Counted from the stretch's first letter, positions 37,566 to 46,596 are shown. The stretch is DNA of 64,000 nucleotides from Pedobacter cryoconitis (GCF_001590605.1 NZ_CP014504.1:3348001-3412000), one strand, 5' to 3'. A program made the numbers and translations. The notes: a model not told the origin generated them from the sequence alone.

Positions 37566-37611
37566 GTGGGCCATGATGGGCTCGAACCATCGACCAAAAG
37601 ATTATGAGTCT
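37566..37611 (-). repeat. tRNA-Met-like 3' half, copy 2 (possible att relic)
   Basis: The minus strand shows AGACTCATAATCT (CAT anticodon loop), TTTTGGTCGATGGTTCGAGC (variable region and T-arm) and an acceptor 3' strand ending GGCCCAC. Upstream of the anticodon stem the sequence is not a D-arm, so the 5' half is missing. It is the closer match of the two copies to a tRNA and still has a terminator behind it. Confidence 0.65.
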
Positions 37612-37886
37612 TATAGACTCTTTTAGTATATCAGGGTGCAAATCACCATTTCTGTTCAGCAAAGCTCCAATTTAGGCATTTTTTATAATCTGCAAAATAG
37701 TCACGTAACATATAAGTAACACTAGCTAACAAGCAATTGTGGCTTTTGGTATTACATTATTAGCTATGGTTTTATACCTCTTGTAAAATAAGATCCGCAG
37801 AATGTATTTTTCAGCATCATATCTGAGCACTTTCAAGAAATAAAAAAGCCTCAGGATATCAGGAGACTTGTGGACCCAAATGGGCA

Positions 37887-38513
37887 TTACTCTAAGTTAT
37901 TTACTTTCTTTCTGTTATTCATGTACAATACCGGATTTAAATTTTCGTCATTATACATTTTCATTTGTCTGTATACCTTCATTCGTTTTACCCCCGTTTG
38001 TATCTCACCGATCAAATCATCTAAACAAATCATCAAATCTGAATGCTGTTCTTTCAATATCACCAGTTTATCTCTACAGCTATCAAGATGTTTAATTGAG
38101 ATATTGGTTCTAAGAGTTTCTTCATTCATATGATAAATTTTCAATGTAAGAATAGATACTCTATCAATAAGCCATGCTGGACTTTCAGAATTCATTTTTG
38201 CATTAAACTTCAGGTCTACATCATTGTATTTATAAAAGAAATGATCATCTATCATTTCAACTGTATCTGTACGTTCCTGATTCGACTTGTCAATTCTTCT
38301 CTTCAGATCCATTCCATCCTTTAAATCGATAGCAGGGTTACGAATAATATCTTCCATATGCCATTGCACAGTATCTATCCAGCATTTCTTGTATAACAGG
38401 TATGATAAAGAGCCTACCTCATTCGTGGTATACATTGGCTGTTCAATAGTATCTAAGATATGATACTGATTTATAACAGTATCAAATATCTGGTCGCATA
38501 ATTTACTTACCAT
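37887..38513 (-). CDS. DUF4254 family protein (heptose/LPS-associated)
   Basis: 208 aa. DUF4254 hallmarks: WHMEDIIRNPAIDLKDGMDLKRRIDKSNQERTDTVEMIDDHF, SESPAWLIDRVSILTLKIYHMNEE and a C-terminal helix LDDLIGEIQTGVKRMKVYRQMKMYND. The role of the family is not established, but it is commonly found beside heptosyltransferase and LPS genes in Bacteroidota. Here it is on the same strand as gmhA, hldD and hldE about 2 kb further on, now separated from them by an IS256-family relic. No signal peptide; probably cytoplasmic. Confidence 0.85.
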   Translation of the reverse strand: MVSKLCDQIFDTVINQYHILDTIEQPMYTTNEVGSLSYLLYKKCWIDTVQWHMEDIIRNPAIDLKDGMDLKRRIDKSNQERTDTVEMIDDHFFYKYNDVDLKFNAKMNSESPAWLIDRVSILTLKIYHMNEETLRTNISIKHLDSCRDKLVILKEQHSDLMICLDDLIGEIQTGVKRMKVYRQMKMYNDENLNPVLYMNNRKKVNNLE

Positions 38514-38803
38514 ATTTCTATAATTAAATTTTTGAATGATTTACATAATGATTCCTGTCAAACTGATTTGTCAGAAATTTTTATACTTTATTATAATTAT
38601 GTAGGGAATAGTTCTAAAAACTATAATTTGAACCGCATAGGCGATCTAGTTCAACTCAAAATACAGACGCATCTGATTGTTGAACAAATAAATATTGAGA
38701 TTGAAATAAAAAAGGATATCAATTCACAGTAGAAATATCTTATATGTGAATTATTTTAAATATACTATGAATAATTTTATGTAAATTATCAGTGATATTT
38801 AAT
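38514..38803. other. AT-rich spacer between DUF4254 gene and IS relic
   Basis: Very AT-rich sequence containing a 66-codon plus-strand frame (38532-38732) without family features. The probable degenerate left end of the IS element lies here: AATTTTATGTAAA at 38773-38785 is the inverted counterpart, with one mismatch, of TTTACACAAAATT in the right end. Confidence 0.4.
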
Positions 38804-40122
38804 TTAAAGGAGACATCTATTTTCAAAAATAATACTAAACTGATTAATAATTTTACCCCAATCTCTGACAGGCATCGTCCATTTTTTCTGAATATTCATA
38901 ACCGATAAATAAACTGCCTTGAGTGCAGCCTGATCGTCAGGAAACAAGCTTTTGGATTTGGTGAATTTCCTTATACCGCTGTTCAGGCTTTCAATTACAT
39001 TGGTGGTATAAATGATTTTACGGATCTCCAGCGGAAAGTCAAAATAGCTGGTTAGCTCATCCCAATTCTTCCCCCAGCTTAATATGGCATAGCCATATTT
39101 ACTTTTCCATTTGGCTGTAAAGGTATTTAGGGCTGCTCTGGCGGCTTCTTTATTCACTGCTCCATAAATCAGCCGAAAACTCCTTACGTTCTTTCCAGAC
39201 TACATATTTACAACTATCCCGTATTTGATGTACGACACAAAGCTGAGTGATCGCATCTGGAAACACTTCGGCAATGGCCTTGGTGAAGCCGGTGAGGTTA
39301 TCTGTGCAGGCGATCATGATGTCGTCTACACCCCTTGCACGTAGGTCTGTCAGCACACTTAGCCAGAAAGATGCACTTTCGGCTTCGTTAATCCACATGC
39401 CCAGGATCTCTTTCAGACCATCGTTTCTAAGGCCAATGACCAGATAAATACACTTGTTAACCACCTTTCCGTTATGGCGAATCTTGAACTGAATGCCGTC
39501 CATCCAACAGGTAAAATAAACAGGTTCCAATGGACGGGTTTACCATTCTTTGATCATCTCCAGAACTTTTCCTGTAACAGTAGAACCCGCACTTTCAGAA
39601 ATCTCGACCCCATACATTTCGCGAATCTGGTCTTCAATATCACGGGTACTCATCCCACCGGAATACATACCGATAATGCTTTGTTCAATCTGCTCGCTCA
39701 TGCGTTGGTGCTTAGGGATCAGCTTCGGTTCAAAGCTTGAATTACGGTCGCGGGGATTGAAAGCACTACATCCCAAAGAGTTTCGCTCTTGACCTTCTTA
39801 CTGCTAAAACCATTACGGGAATTACCGCTGCCGCGGCCCTCAGGAGAATGCTTTTCATAGCCCAAGTGCTCATCGAGCTCACCTTGAAGCATCTCATTGA
39901 CTCCTTGTTTGAACATTTCCTGAAAGAATTCCTGGAATTGTTCCTTGGACTTAAACTGCTTGAAAAAGTCCTTTGGCAAACCTAACTTGTTCTCTTCCAT
40001 ATCACTGTACTTAAAGTTCTGAATTTCTTTAGAAAGAAAGAAGTCTATCTTTCTAATCCTTCAAATACAATACGGTTGACCCGACCTACTTTTTAGGTTT
40101 ACACAAAATTCAAGACACTACC
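38773..40122 (-). mobile_element. IS256-family insertion sequence relic
   Basis: The right end at about 40090-40122 carries the terminal sequence TTTACACAAAATTCAAGACACTACC. The left end, near 38773-38785, keeps only TTTACATAAAATT in inverted orientation; its outer bases no longer match. The element sits exactly at the 3' end of blaI: the blaI stop codon TAG is formed by the terminal bases of the right end. I could not find a target-site duplication. Confidence 0.7.
38804..40000 (-). pseudogene. IS256-family transposase, broken by frameshifts and a stop
   Basis: Start MEENKLGLPKDFFKQFKSKE with the mutator-type N-terminus (EMLQGELDEHLGYEKHSPEGRGSGNSRNG). A frameshift near 39720-39775 moves to the frame reading PKHQRMSEQIEQSIIGMYSG. 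A stop (TAA where EWQNRPL-type sequence is expected) lies at about 39540, followed in frame by the catalytic region CWMDGIQFKIRHNG and TDNLTGFTKAIAEVFP. A second frameshift near 39155 leads to NKEAARAALNTFTAKW...TTNVIESLNSGIRKFTKSK. All parts of the DDE transposase are present but in pieces, so it cannot transpose on its own. Confidence 0.9.
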
Positions 40123-40537
40123 ATTTTAAATTTTCACCTTTATTCTTTTCCAGGTTACTTAAGATGTTTTTTATAGATTGTAATTCTTCATTTGACGTTT
40201 TATCGCCTCCAAGTAATTGCATAATCAGTTTACTTGCTGATCCCTGATAAATAGTTTTTAAAAAATTATCCAATAAGTGACCTTTAGTCTTTTGCTCTTC
40301 TTCTACTACATGATAAATATGCTTCATCTGACTTTCATCTCTCCTCAGTATTCCCTTATCTGCCATGATTTGCATCAATTTTAAAGTAGAGGTATAATTA
40401 ACCTCACGCACTTCATTGATACAACTATTAATTTGTCTGACAGTAGAAGGACCTGATTTCCAAAATACCTGAAGTATTTCGATCTCTCCTTTGGTAAGTT
40501 CGTTTTTCCGATTTAAGCTTTCATGTTCACTTTTCAT
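40118..40537 (-). CDS. blaI: BlaI/MecI/CopY-type repressor
   Basis: 139 aa. The winged-helix part is LTKGEIEILQVFWKSGPSTVRQINSCINEVREVNYTSTLKLMQIMADKGILRRDES, the Penicillinase_R pattern, followed by a dimerisation tail (LLDNFLKTIYQGSASKLIMQLL). The last codons and the stop run into the IS right end, so the original C-terminus may have been replaced. The promoter contains TTTCGTACGAA immediately after the -33 position, the same palindrome at the same place as in front of the blaR-like gene at 46597-47943, so BlaI probably represses both. The two genes are 6 kb apart rather than adjacent. Confidence 0.9.
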   Translation of the reverse strand: MKSEHESLNRKNELTKGEIEILQVFWKSGPSTVRQINSCINEVREVNYTSTLKLMQIMADKGILRRDESQMKHIYHVVEEEQKTKGHLLDNFLKTIYQGSASKLIMQLLGGDKTSNEELQSIKNILSNLEKNKGENLKW

Positions 40538-40541
40538 ATTC

Positions 40542-40568
40542 TAAAGATAGGAAACAATTCGTACGAAA
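40542..40568 (-). promoter_or_regulatory. blaI promoter with BlaI operator
   Basis: Minus strand: TTTCGTACGAA (40568-40558; palindromic core TTCGTACGAA) begins the 19-base spacer that ends at the -7 element TATCTTTA (40549-40542). The -33 triplet is GTT, a poor match to TTG. The arrangement is the same as at 48064-48093 before the blaR-like gene. Autorepression by BlaI is the expected logic. Confidence 0.7.
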
Positions 40569-40626
40569 AACTATTTATTCATAAATTCTTGCAAGTAAGA
40601 CTTGAATTTATAATGAGTCTGTCATT

Positions 40627-41196
40627 CTAAAATAGAGATTCAACAGACTCACATAAGATATGTCCAATCAGAATGTGCATTTCCTGTATTCTTGCTGTAT
40701 TTTTATGATTGATATTTATATTTATATCACATAAAATATTAAGCTTCCCCTCCTCATTTCCAGACATTCCAATTATGATCAATCCTTTATGCTTTGCAAT
40801 TTCCACAGCTTTTAAAATATTAGGACTATTTCCACTTGTGGAAAATGCAATTAAAACATCACCATCGCTACCCAATGCCTCTATCTGCCTTGCAAATATC
40901 TGTTCAAACCCATAATCATTACCAATTGCAGTCAATGCTGAGGTATCTGTTGTCAGTGCTATTGCTGGAAGTGCTATTCTCTCTTTACAAAATCTTCCAG
41001 TAAATTCTGCAGCGATATGCTGGGCATCCGCCGCACTGCCTCCATTCCCAATTAAAAGTAATTTCTTACCTTGTTTAAAAGCGTTACTAATCTTTAGCCC
41101 AGCTGTGTTAATATCAGAGATCGAATTAGCTTTCAGGCAATCTAATGCCTTTACATGATCTAAAATTGAATTATTGATTAAGTTAATAAAATTCAT
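40627..41196 (-). CDS. gmhA: Sedoheptulose-7-phosphate isomerase
   Basis: 189 aa. SIS-domain isomerase with [54 protein letters not shown], the GmhA/LpcA signature, and [29 protein letters not shown]. His180-type helix at the C-terminus ([14 protein letters not shown]). It converts sedoheptulose 7-phosphate into glycero-manno-heptose 7-phosphate, the first step to ADP-heptose. hldD and hldE lie upstream on the same strand; a stem-loop separates it from hldD. Confidence 0.94.
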   Translation of the reverse strand: MNFINLINNSILDHVKALDCLKANSISDINTAGLKISNAFKQGKKLLLIGNGGSAADAQHIAAEFTGRFCKERIALPAIALTTDTSALTAIGNDYGFEQIFARQIEALGSDGDVLIAFSTSGNSPNILKAVEIAKHKGLIIIGMSGNEEGKLNILCDINININHKNTARIQEMHILIGHILCESVESLF

Positions 41197-41317
41197 TCCA
41201 TTTGTTTTCTAAGATTTGAAAATAGACTATTACTAATAAAAGTGAGTTCAGGATAAGGAGTACTCGCATATGTTTTATTGATTCTACCCACTGAAAAGTT
41301 TACCATAACTGACAGAT

Positions 41318-41340
41318 ACATAATCACCAAGTGATTATGT
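41318..41340. terminator. Perfect 10-bp hairpin after hldD
   Basis: ACATAATCAC (41318-41327) and GTGATTATGT (41331-41340) pair perfectly around a three-base loop. It starts at the hldD stop codon on the minus strand. No T-run follows in either direction, so it is more likely an RNA-stabilising or attenuating stem than a full terminator between hldD and gmhA. Confidence 0.5.
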
Positions 41341-42323
41341 TAATAATACTCTCCAGGTATCAAATAATTCTCAACATAATCCTTAACTCCTTCTTCTACA
41401 GTATAAAATCTATCTTTATAACCAGCAGCCCCCAATTTTCTCATATCAGCTTTAGTATAATATTGATACTTATCCTGCATATTCACTGGCATTTCAATAT
41501 ATTTTATATTCGGATGACGTGCTATGCTCTCGAATGTTGACTCAGTTAGATCTTTAAAACTTCTGGCATTGCCAGTACCTAAATTATATAGTCCATTACC
41601 GGCCGAATCGTTTATCATTAGCCAGTAAATAACTTTCAATATATCTTTTACATAAATAAAATCCCTTACCTGTTGCCCATCGCTAAAACCAGGATGACAA
41701 GATTTAAACAATTGTACTGTTCCACTATGATTGATTTGATTAAAAGCATGGTAAACCATACTCGCCATCTTTCCTTTATGATATTCATTGGGCCCATATA
41801 CATTAAAAAACTTTAATCCAATCCATTTCGAAGGAGTTTTTTCCTGCTTTAAAGCCCACTTGTCAAACTCATTCTTAGAAATCCCATAGGGATTTAGTGG
41901 TTTTAGTCCGAATACTTTTGTATGATCGTCATTAAATTCCTGCTCATTCGCCCCATAAGTGGCAGCTGAAGAAGCATATATCAATGGAATATTCTTATCC
42001 GTGCAATATTTCCAGACTCTTTCCGAATATTCAACGTTAAAATATTCATGTACCCGATAATCAAATTCAGTTGTATCTGTTTTGGCCCCAAGATGTATGA
42101 AACAACTGATTTTATCATTAAAAGTGGCAAGCCAGTCAAAAAAAAACTCTCTATCAATTCTCTCCAGATATTTCTTATTCTTAAGGTTATTCTGTTTAGC
42201 CTCAGCACTGAAATCATCGACCAACAGGAGATTCTCAAAACCTTCTTTATTTAAAAAGCCAACTAAGCAACTACCAATAAATCCGGCACTGCCAGTCACT
42301 ACTATTATTTCTTTTTTTTTCAT
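41340..42323 (-). CDS. hldD: ADP-glycero-manno-heptose 6-epimerase
   Basis: 327 aa. Short-chain epimerase with the NAD(P) motif VTGSAGFIGSCLVGFL at the N-terminus. HldD/RfaD features: LLVDDFSAEAKQNNLKNKKY, FIHLGAKTDTTEFD, the catalytic Y in NPYGISKNEFDKW (YxxxK), FFNVYGPNEYHKGKMASMVYH and GFSDGQQVRDFIYVKD. It inverts C6 of the ADP-heptose. It begins 31 bases after the hldE stop. Confidence 0.94.
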   Translation of the reverse strand: MKKKEIIVVTGSAGFIGSCLVGFLNKEGFENLLLVDDFSAEAKQNNLKNKKYLERIDREFFFDWLATFNDKISCFIHLGAKTDTTEFDYRVHEYFNVEYSERVWKYCTDKNIPLIYASSAATYGANEQEFNDDHTKVFGLKPLNPYGISKNEFDKWALKQEKTPSKWIGLKFFNVYGPNEYHKGKMASMVYHAFNQINHSGTVQLFKSCHPGFSDGQQVRDFIYVKDILKVIYWLMINDSAGNGLYNLGTGNARSFKDLTESTFESIARHPNIKYIEMPVNMQDKYQYYTKADMRKLGAAGYKDRFYTVEEGVKDYVENYLIPGEYY

Positions 42324-42353
42324 AATTCACTTTAATATGCTTTACAATGAGTA

Positions 42354-43823
42354 TCAGGCAAGTTTCAACCGATCAATTTCGTTTATCTTCTGTATGGTTA
42401 GCGTAGTAGATCTATTAGGAGAAAATGGAAGAACAATGACCTCACCTCCTAACTTCTCCACAAACGAGGTTTCTGACAAGTTTTCCCTGGTATAATCCCC
42501 TCCTTTTGTGTACACATCCGGTGATATCATATTAATCAATCGTATAGCCTCATCATTTTTGTCATCTCCATAAGAAATAATATGGCTGACAGATCCAAGA
42601 CCTGATAGAACTTCAATACGATCCTGGAGTTTATTGATAGGTCTTTGAGCTCCTTTTATTCTTTGAATACTTTCATCTGTATTAATACCTACAATCAATA
42701 TGTGTCCAAGTTCTCGTGCTCTATTAAGAAAATTAACATGGCCGCTATGAAGCAGATCAAAACAGCCGTTGGTGAAAACTATCTTTTTCCCCTGCGCTTT
42801 GTATAACTCAACAATATATTGAAGCTGATCAGGATCTGCCAAATATTTTTCATTAATTGACAGGGCTGCATTTAATTCTTGATGAGTGCAATAAGCTGTA
42901 GTTCCTTTACTAATAGCCACGGCGGCGGCGGCGGCAGAAATCTCAGCAGCAGCGGGAATTTCTGCTCCTATGTATATAGCTAGTGTAAATGCACTAAAAA
43001 AAGCATCTCCAGCGCCAGCAACCTGAATATTGGAGGGATGGTGTGCAAAACACCTGTACTTCATTTCATCTTCAGAGAAGATGACAGCTCCATCTTGATC
43101 CAGAGTAACAGCCGTAATTGCAGATTTGGTGTTAAAGAATATTTCTTTTCCCAAACCATTTATCTGCTCTACCCTATTTGTATACTGTTTTTTGACCTTA
43201 AGCAGGTCTACTAGCTCAAGATAATTCGGTTTTACTATTGATGGAGAAAGTGTCTGGAAAGCCTCCAGACGTTTAGAATCAATGGCAATAAACTTTTTTT
43301 CCTGCTGATTAAGTTTCCTCAGAGTAGAGATAACAAGTGGGGTAAGTAATCCCTTATTATAGTCAGAAATGACAATAGCATCATGCAAATAGTATTGTTC
43401 ATGCAGCAATTTGATAAATGATTGCTCAAGATCTTCACCAATACTAAACTCTGTCCCGCTATCAAATCTGACCAATAGTTGAGTACCAGCCATTACTCGC
43501 GTCTTAACATTGGTAATCTGTGATTTATCCTGTAAAATATGGGGATTGATATTATGTCGCCTAAGTATTTCAATGGCTCTGTCTCCCTCATCATCAGCCC
43601 CTGCAATACTACAAAAAGTCACATTAGCACCAAGGCATTTGAGATTGATAGCTGTATTGCCCCCCCCCCCGAGAGCTGTTGAGCAAGATAGTATATCTAC
43701 AACAGGAACAGGAGCCTCAGGTGCTAAGCGTGTACTTGCCCCTTTTAAATACTTATCAAGCATGAGGTCCCCAATTATTAATATTGATGGGTTGACAAAT
43801 TTTGAAATAAGATGTTTATACAT
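42354..43823 (-). CDS. hldE: Bifunctional heptose-7-phosphate kinase / heptose-1-phosphate adenylyltransferase
   Basis: 489 aa from the ATG at 43823 (MYKHLISKFVNPSILIIGDL), which matches the family start; the frame runs upstream to 43919 but that part has no homology features. Residues 1-about 320 are the PfkB-type kinase (GDLMLDKYLKGASTRLAPEAPVPVVDI, AVISDYNKGLLTP, ATP site QVAGAGDAFFSAFTLAI). Residues about 350-489 are the nucleotidyltransferase (KKIVFTNGCFDLLHSGHVNFLNRAREL, VGINTDESIQRIKG). Together they phosphorylate and adenylate heptose. A run of 11 G (plus-strand C at 43660-43670) lies in the codons for ALGGGGNTA, an unstable tract. Confidence 0.94.
   Translation of the reverse strand: MYKHLISKFVNPSILIIGDLMLDKYLKGASTRLAPEAPVPVVDILSCSTALGGGGNTAINLKCLGANVTFCSIAGADDEGDRAIEILRRHNINPHILQDKSQITNVKTRVMAGTQLLVRFDSGTEFSIGEDLEQSFIKLLHEQYYLHDAIVISDYNKGLLTPLVISTLRKLNQQEKKFIAIDSKRLEAFQTLSPSIVKPNYLELVDLLKVKKQYTNRVEQINGLGKEIFFNTKSAITAVTLDQDGAVIFSEDEMKYRCFAHHPSNIQVAGAGDAFFSAFTLAIYIGAEIPAAAEISAAAAAVAISKGTTAYCTHQELNAALSINEKYLADPDQLQYIVELYKAQGKKIVFTNGCFDLLHSGHVNFLNRARELGHILIVGINTDESIQRIKGAQRPINKLQDRIEVLSGLGSVSHIISYGDDKNDEAIRLINMISPDVYTKGGDYTRENLSETSFVEKLGGEVIVLPFSPNRSTTLTIQKINEIDRLKLA
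43660..43670. repeat. 11-base homopolymer inside hldE
   Basis: Eleven C on the plus strand encode the GGGG motif of the kinase domain. With the present length the frame is intact. Loss or gain of one base would stop the protein early, removing both enzyme activities. Such long G tracts in coding sequence are typical phase-variation sites. Confidence 0.85.
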
Positions 43824-43956
43824 AAATATATAATTAAAATTGAATAATAATAAGTCAGGATTAATTAAACAGGTATCCTCGGATACAGATAGCCCAATTG
43901 CACAGACAGAAACTTGCAACCATGACTAACCAGTCATTACAACAGCACGGGCAGCC

Positions 43957-44028
43957 ATGACTAGTAAAGAAACTAATTCAGATGGATGGAGTAGGCCTGA
44001 CTTTGATGAATGGAACAGGCCTGATTAA
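43957..44028 (+). CDS. Possible 23-residue peptide ORF with a repeated W-(S/N)-R-P-D motif
   Basis: ATG at 43957 reads MTSKETNSDGWSRPD then FDEWNRPD and stops at TAA 44026-44028. The peptide has two D-G/E-W-(S/N)-R-P-D units encoded by an imperfect direct repeat of about 24 bases (GATGGATGGAGTAGGCCTGAC / GATGAATGGAACAGGCCTGAT). No clear ribosome-binding site is visible and the minus strand can be read through too. It lies between hldE and the TonB receptor. It could equally be a non-coding tandem repeat. Confidence 0.2.
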   Translation: MTSKETNSDGWSRPDFDEWNRPD

Positions 44029-44059
44029 GATGAGTATTGTGTACTATAACTATTATTGA

Positions 44060-46516
44060 TTATTGTTTTACACGGTTCATTTCGTTTTCAGCTCCCTTAA
44101 TCTCATAACGAGATTGATTAGAATTAACTTTACCAAAACGAAAACTAAGTGTCAGCAGCCCCCTTCTGGAATCCCCCAAATTTCTATAGCTGGCGTTTGT
44201 TAAATTTAGATTGTTAATTTCACCACTATTGATATTAGTATAAAAAATATCACTTATACTTAATTTTAACGATGCCCTAGGACTAATTTTCTTAGACACG
44301 CCTGCATTTAATCCCCATTTACTTCCATAAACAAATTGTGCCGAGGTAATTTTTGTTTGGTAATGACCATCAATCTGTATGTTCCAGTCACTAGGGAGCT
44401 TAAAAGAAAACAGGCCCTGCAGATATCCATTGGTTCCTTTTGTCTCCAGAAGTCCGGTATAAAAATTACTTTTCGAATGCACAAATGCTAATTCACTATA
44501 AAACTGAAAAGCCAACCATTTTGTTGGATCAAAGCCTGCATCTAAAGAAATACTCGTAACATTTGTGCTGCTGATATTACCAGGCCTACTATAATAAATC
44601 CCATCAACAATTTCAATAGTCTCACTCGATTGATCTTTTGTATCGCTATAGCTGACAGTAGCTGTTATTTTCTTTTTATAAATATAACTTAGTTCAACTT
44701 TATTGGAGAATGAGGGCAGCAAATATGGATTTCCTACCATGTAGGTAAACTTGTCAAGCGGCGAAATAAATGGATTTAAATCCTGATAATAAGGCCTGTC
44801 TATCCTTCTTCCATAATTAAACCGTAATTGGCCATTTTCCAGACTGTCCAATTTGTATAGTAGAAAAAGTGTTGGAAACAAACTAGTGTAGCTACGTTTG
44901 AAAGAGGAATCAGGTTTCATGATATTTCCAAGCTGATGGCCATTGGACACCGTGTTTTCCAAACGCAATCCCATTTGAATACTAAGGCTGCGAAAATCCT
45001 TATTCAAATTCAAATAAGCACTATTGATATTTTCCTGATACTTGAATCGATTAGTCTTATCGTAATCTACATAGGTAATATTCTTCAATATTGAAGAATA
45101 ATCAGCAATATTATCTGTCTTTGTATAACTAGCCTTAATCCCTCCCGCCAGTTTCAAGCTTTCTGATAATGGATGAGTGTAATCTGCCTTTGCCGAATAA
45201 ATTTTAATATCAGAGAATAATAGCCCCTTTAAGAGTTCGTCAGATTTAAGTATTCCATCAGAAGAATAGTTTTTATTGTTAAAAGATTGGTCATTGTTAG
45301 TTCTATAAGCAATGTAATCCAGGTCAACGGCAAGATCAGGCCCCTTTTTCTTAAATTGATGTCTGAAATTTAAATTTACACTTCCATTCTTAAATTCACT
45401 ACTTTCTCTGTTTTTGGCAATGGTTACGGAATCTGGTACATAGTTTACATTACTAAAATTACTCGTATTAAGAATATTACTTTCAGGATACCTTAAGAGT
45501 CCTCCAAGCACTATTCCCCAGGTGGTTTTTTCAGACTGATAGTAATCTGCACCTAATGTAGAATTGAATCCATAACCAGTTTTACGAACGTTCGACAATT
45601 GGTCAAAATTAGAGTTGATACTTCCATCTGCATTTTTATACGTTCTTAAAATAGTCAGGTCAGCAAATCCGTTACGATTCATATATCCTGCATTTCCAAA
45701 AACATTAAACTTATTGTTTCTATAATTAAAATCAAGACTATTATTTGTTGAAGTATATTTATGCTGACCTAAACTTAGATTAACGCCAATATTGAATCCT
45801 GATATCTTTTGCTTCTTAGTTTTTATATTTATTATCCCTGCGTTACCAGTAGCATCATATTTAGCCGGAGGATTAGTCATAATTTCGATCTGGTCAAGCG
45901 CAGATGAAGGAAGAGATTTTAAGTACCCCTCCAGGTCAGAACCTGATAAATAGGTTGGCTTATCATCAATAAATATAACCACACCGGCTCTGCCTTTTAG
46001 GCTTATGCTCCCATTCTGATCTACTCTTACTCCTGGCGACTTTTCTAATACATCAAGTGCAGTGGTTCCTGCATTACTAATCAACGCATCTACATTTACA
46101 ACAGTTCTATCTATTTTTTGCTCCACAAATGATTTTTTCTGAACGATATTAACTTCATTTAATTGTATTTTTTTTTCATTCAGCACAAGGTCCTCCAACT
46201 GGATTACAATATGCTGCGTATCAATCAAGATCAAAGTTTTATATGGCTGTCTTTCGCCCATATAACTCACAAAAATTTCATAGTGGCCATAATTAATTCC
46301 TTCAAAATTATACTTCCCATTTATCCCAGTAAGTTCCAGTTTAGCTATAGAAGAATCTTTTTTTGACGATAATGCAACGTTAGCCCCATCTAAAGGATTG
46401 CCCTTTGAATCTATAACCCTACCTGATATTTTACCTGAACCTGTCTGTGCATTCAAAGTATTTGGGAGAAAAAACAGGCAAACTAATGCCAATAACAGTA
46501 TCTGTAAAAATTTCAT
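44060..46516 (-). CDS. TonB-dependent outer-membrane beta-barrel receptor (OMP_b-brl_3 type)
   Basis: 818 aa with a signal peptide (LLALVCLFFLPNTLNAQ). A carboxypeptidase-like domain (ISGRVIDSKGNPLDGANVALSS) spans about 28-110. The plug reads VEQKIDRTVVNVDALISNAGTTALDVLEKSPGVRVDQNGSISLKGRAGVVIFIDDKPTYL...QIEIMTNPPAKYDATGNAGIINIKTKK, followed by the barrel. This is the group often found next to BlaR-like proteins in Bacteroidota, not the SusC or siderophore type. It lies 80 bases after the blaR-like gene and probably shares its BlaI-controlled promoter. The ligand is unknown. Confidence 0.9.
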   Translation of the reverse strand: MKFLQILLLALVCLFFLPNTLNAQTGSGKISGRVIDSKGNPLDGANVALSSKKDSSIAKLELTGINGKYNFEGINYGHYEIFVSYMGERQPYKTLILIDTQHIVIQLEDLVLNEKKIQLNEVNIVQKKSFVEQKIDRTVVNVDALISNAGTTALDVLEKSPGVRVDQNGSISLKGRAGVVIFIDDKPTYLSGSDLEGYLKSLPSSALDQIEIMTNPPAKYDATGNAGIINIKTKKQKISGFNIGVNLSLGQHKYTSTNNSLDFNYRNNKFNVFGNAGYMNRNGFADLTILRTYKNADGSINSNFDQLSNVRKTGYGFNSTLGADYYQSEKTTWGIVLGGLLRYPESNILNTSNFSNVNYVPDSVTIAKNRESSEFKNGSVNLNFRHQFKKKGPDLAVDLDYIAYRTNNDQSFNNKNYSSDGILKSDELLKGLLFSDIKIYSAKADYTHPLSESLKLAGGIKASYTKTDNIADYSSILKNITYVDYDKTNRFKYQENINSAYLNLNKDFRSLSIQMGLRLENTVSNGHQLGNIMKPDSSFKRSYTSLFPTLFLLYKLDSLENGQLRFNYGRRIDRPYYQDLNPFISPLDKFTYMVGNPYLLPSFSNKVELSYIYKKKITATVSYSDTKDQSSETIEIVDGIYYSRPGNISSTNVTSISLDAGFDPTKWLAFQFYSELAFVHSKSNFYTGLLETKGTNGYLQGLFSFKLPSDWNIQIDGHYQTKITSAQFVYGSKWGLNAGVSKKISPRASLKLSISDIFYTNINSGEINNLNLTNASYRNLGDSRRGLLTLSFRFGKVNSNQSRYEIKGAENEMNRVKQ

Positions 46517-46596
46517 GCTTAAGTTTTAAGTAGTAAAAGGGCAATATCAATCCTACCCATTTTTGATAGGTAAGCAAATTGAAAATCAAATATTAA

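Larger units (their letters stand above)
36919..37886. other. Repeat-rich gene-free stretch
   Basis: About 970 bases without a supportable gene. It holds a 10-bp tandem repeat (36985-37030), a 56-bp palindrome (37137-37192), an 11-bp tandem repeat (37226-37280), a strong hairpin with T-runs (37525-37560), a tRNA 3' half (37566-37611) and then about 275 bases of AT-rich sequence without visible features. The elements are listed separately. Confidence 0.6.

Noticed and set aside
37566..37611. Functional tRNA-Met gene
   Set aside because: The D-arm and 5' acceptor strand are missing upstream of the anticodon stem, so only a 3' half is present.
38532..38732. 66-codon plus-strand ORF near the IS relic
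   Set aside because: Low-complexity AT-rich translation with no recognisable features and no clear ribosome-binding site.
42925..42945. GGC/GCC triplet repeat in hldE as a phase-variation site
   Set aside because: Only about four perfect triplets and in-frame changes would merely alter an alanine run; not a switch.
40627..43823. Heptose genes read simply as the LPS core set
   Set aside because: Not excluded, but placement between blaI and the blaR/NRPS block with GT9-like genes in the operon makes a cluster-specific role worth testing, so I kept both readings open rather than accept LPS alone.
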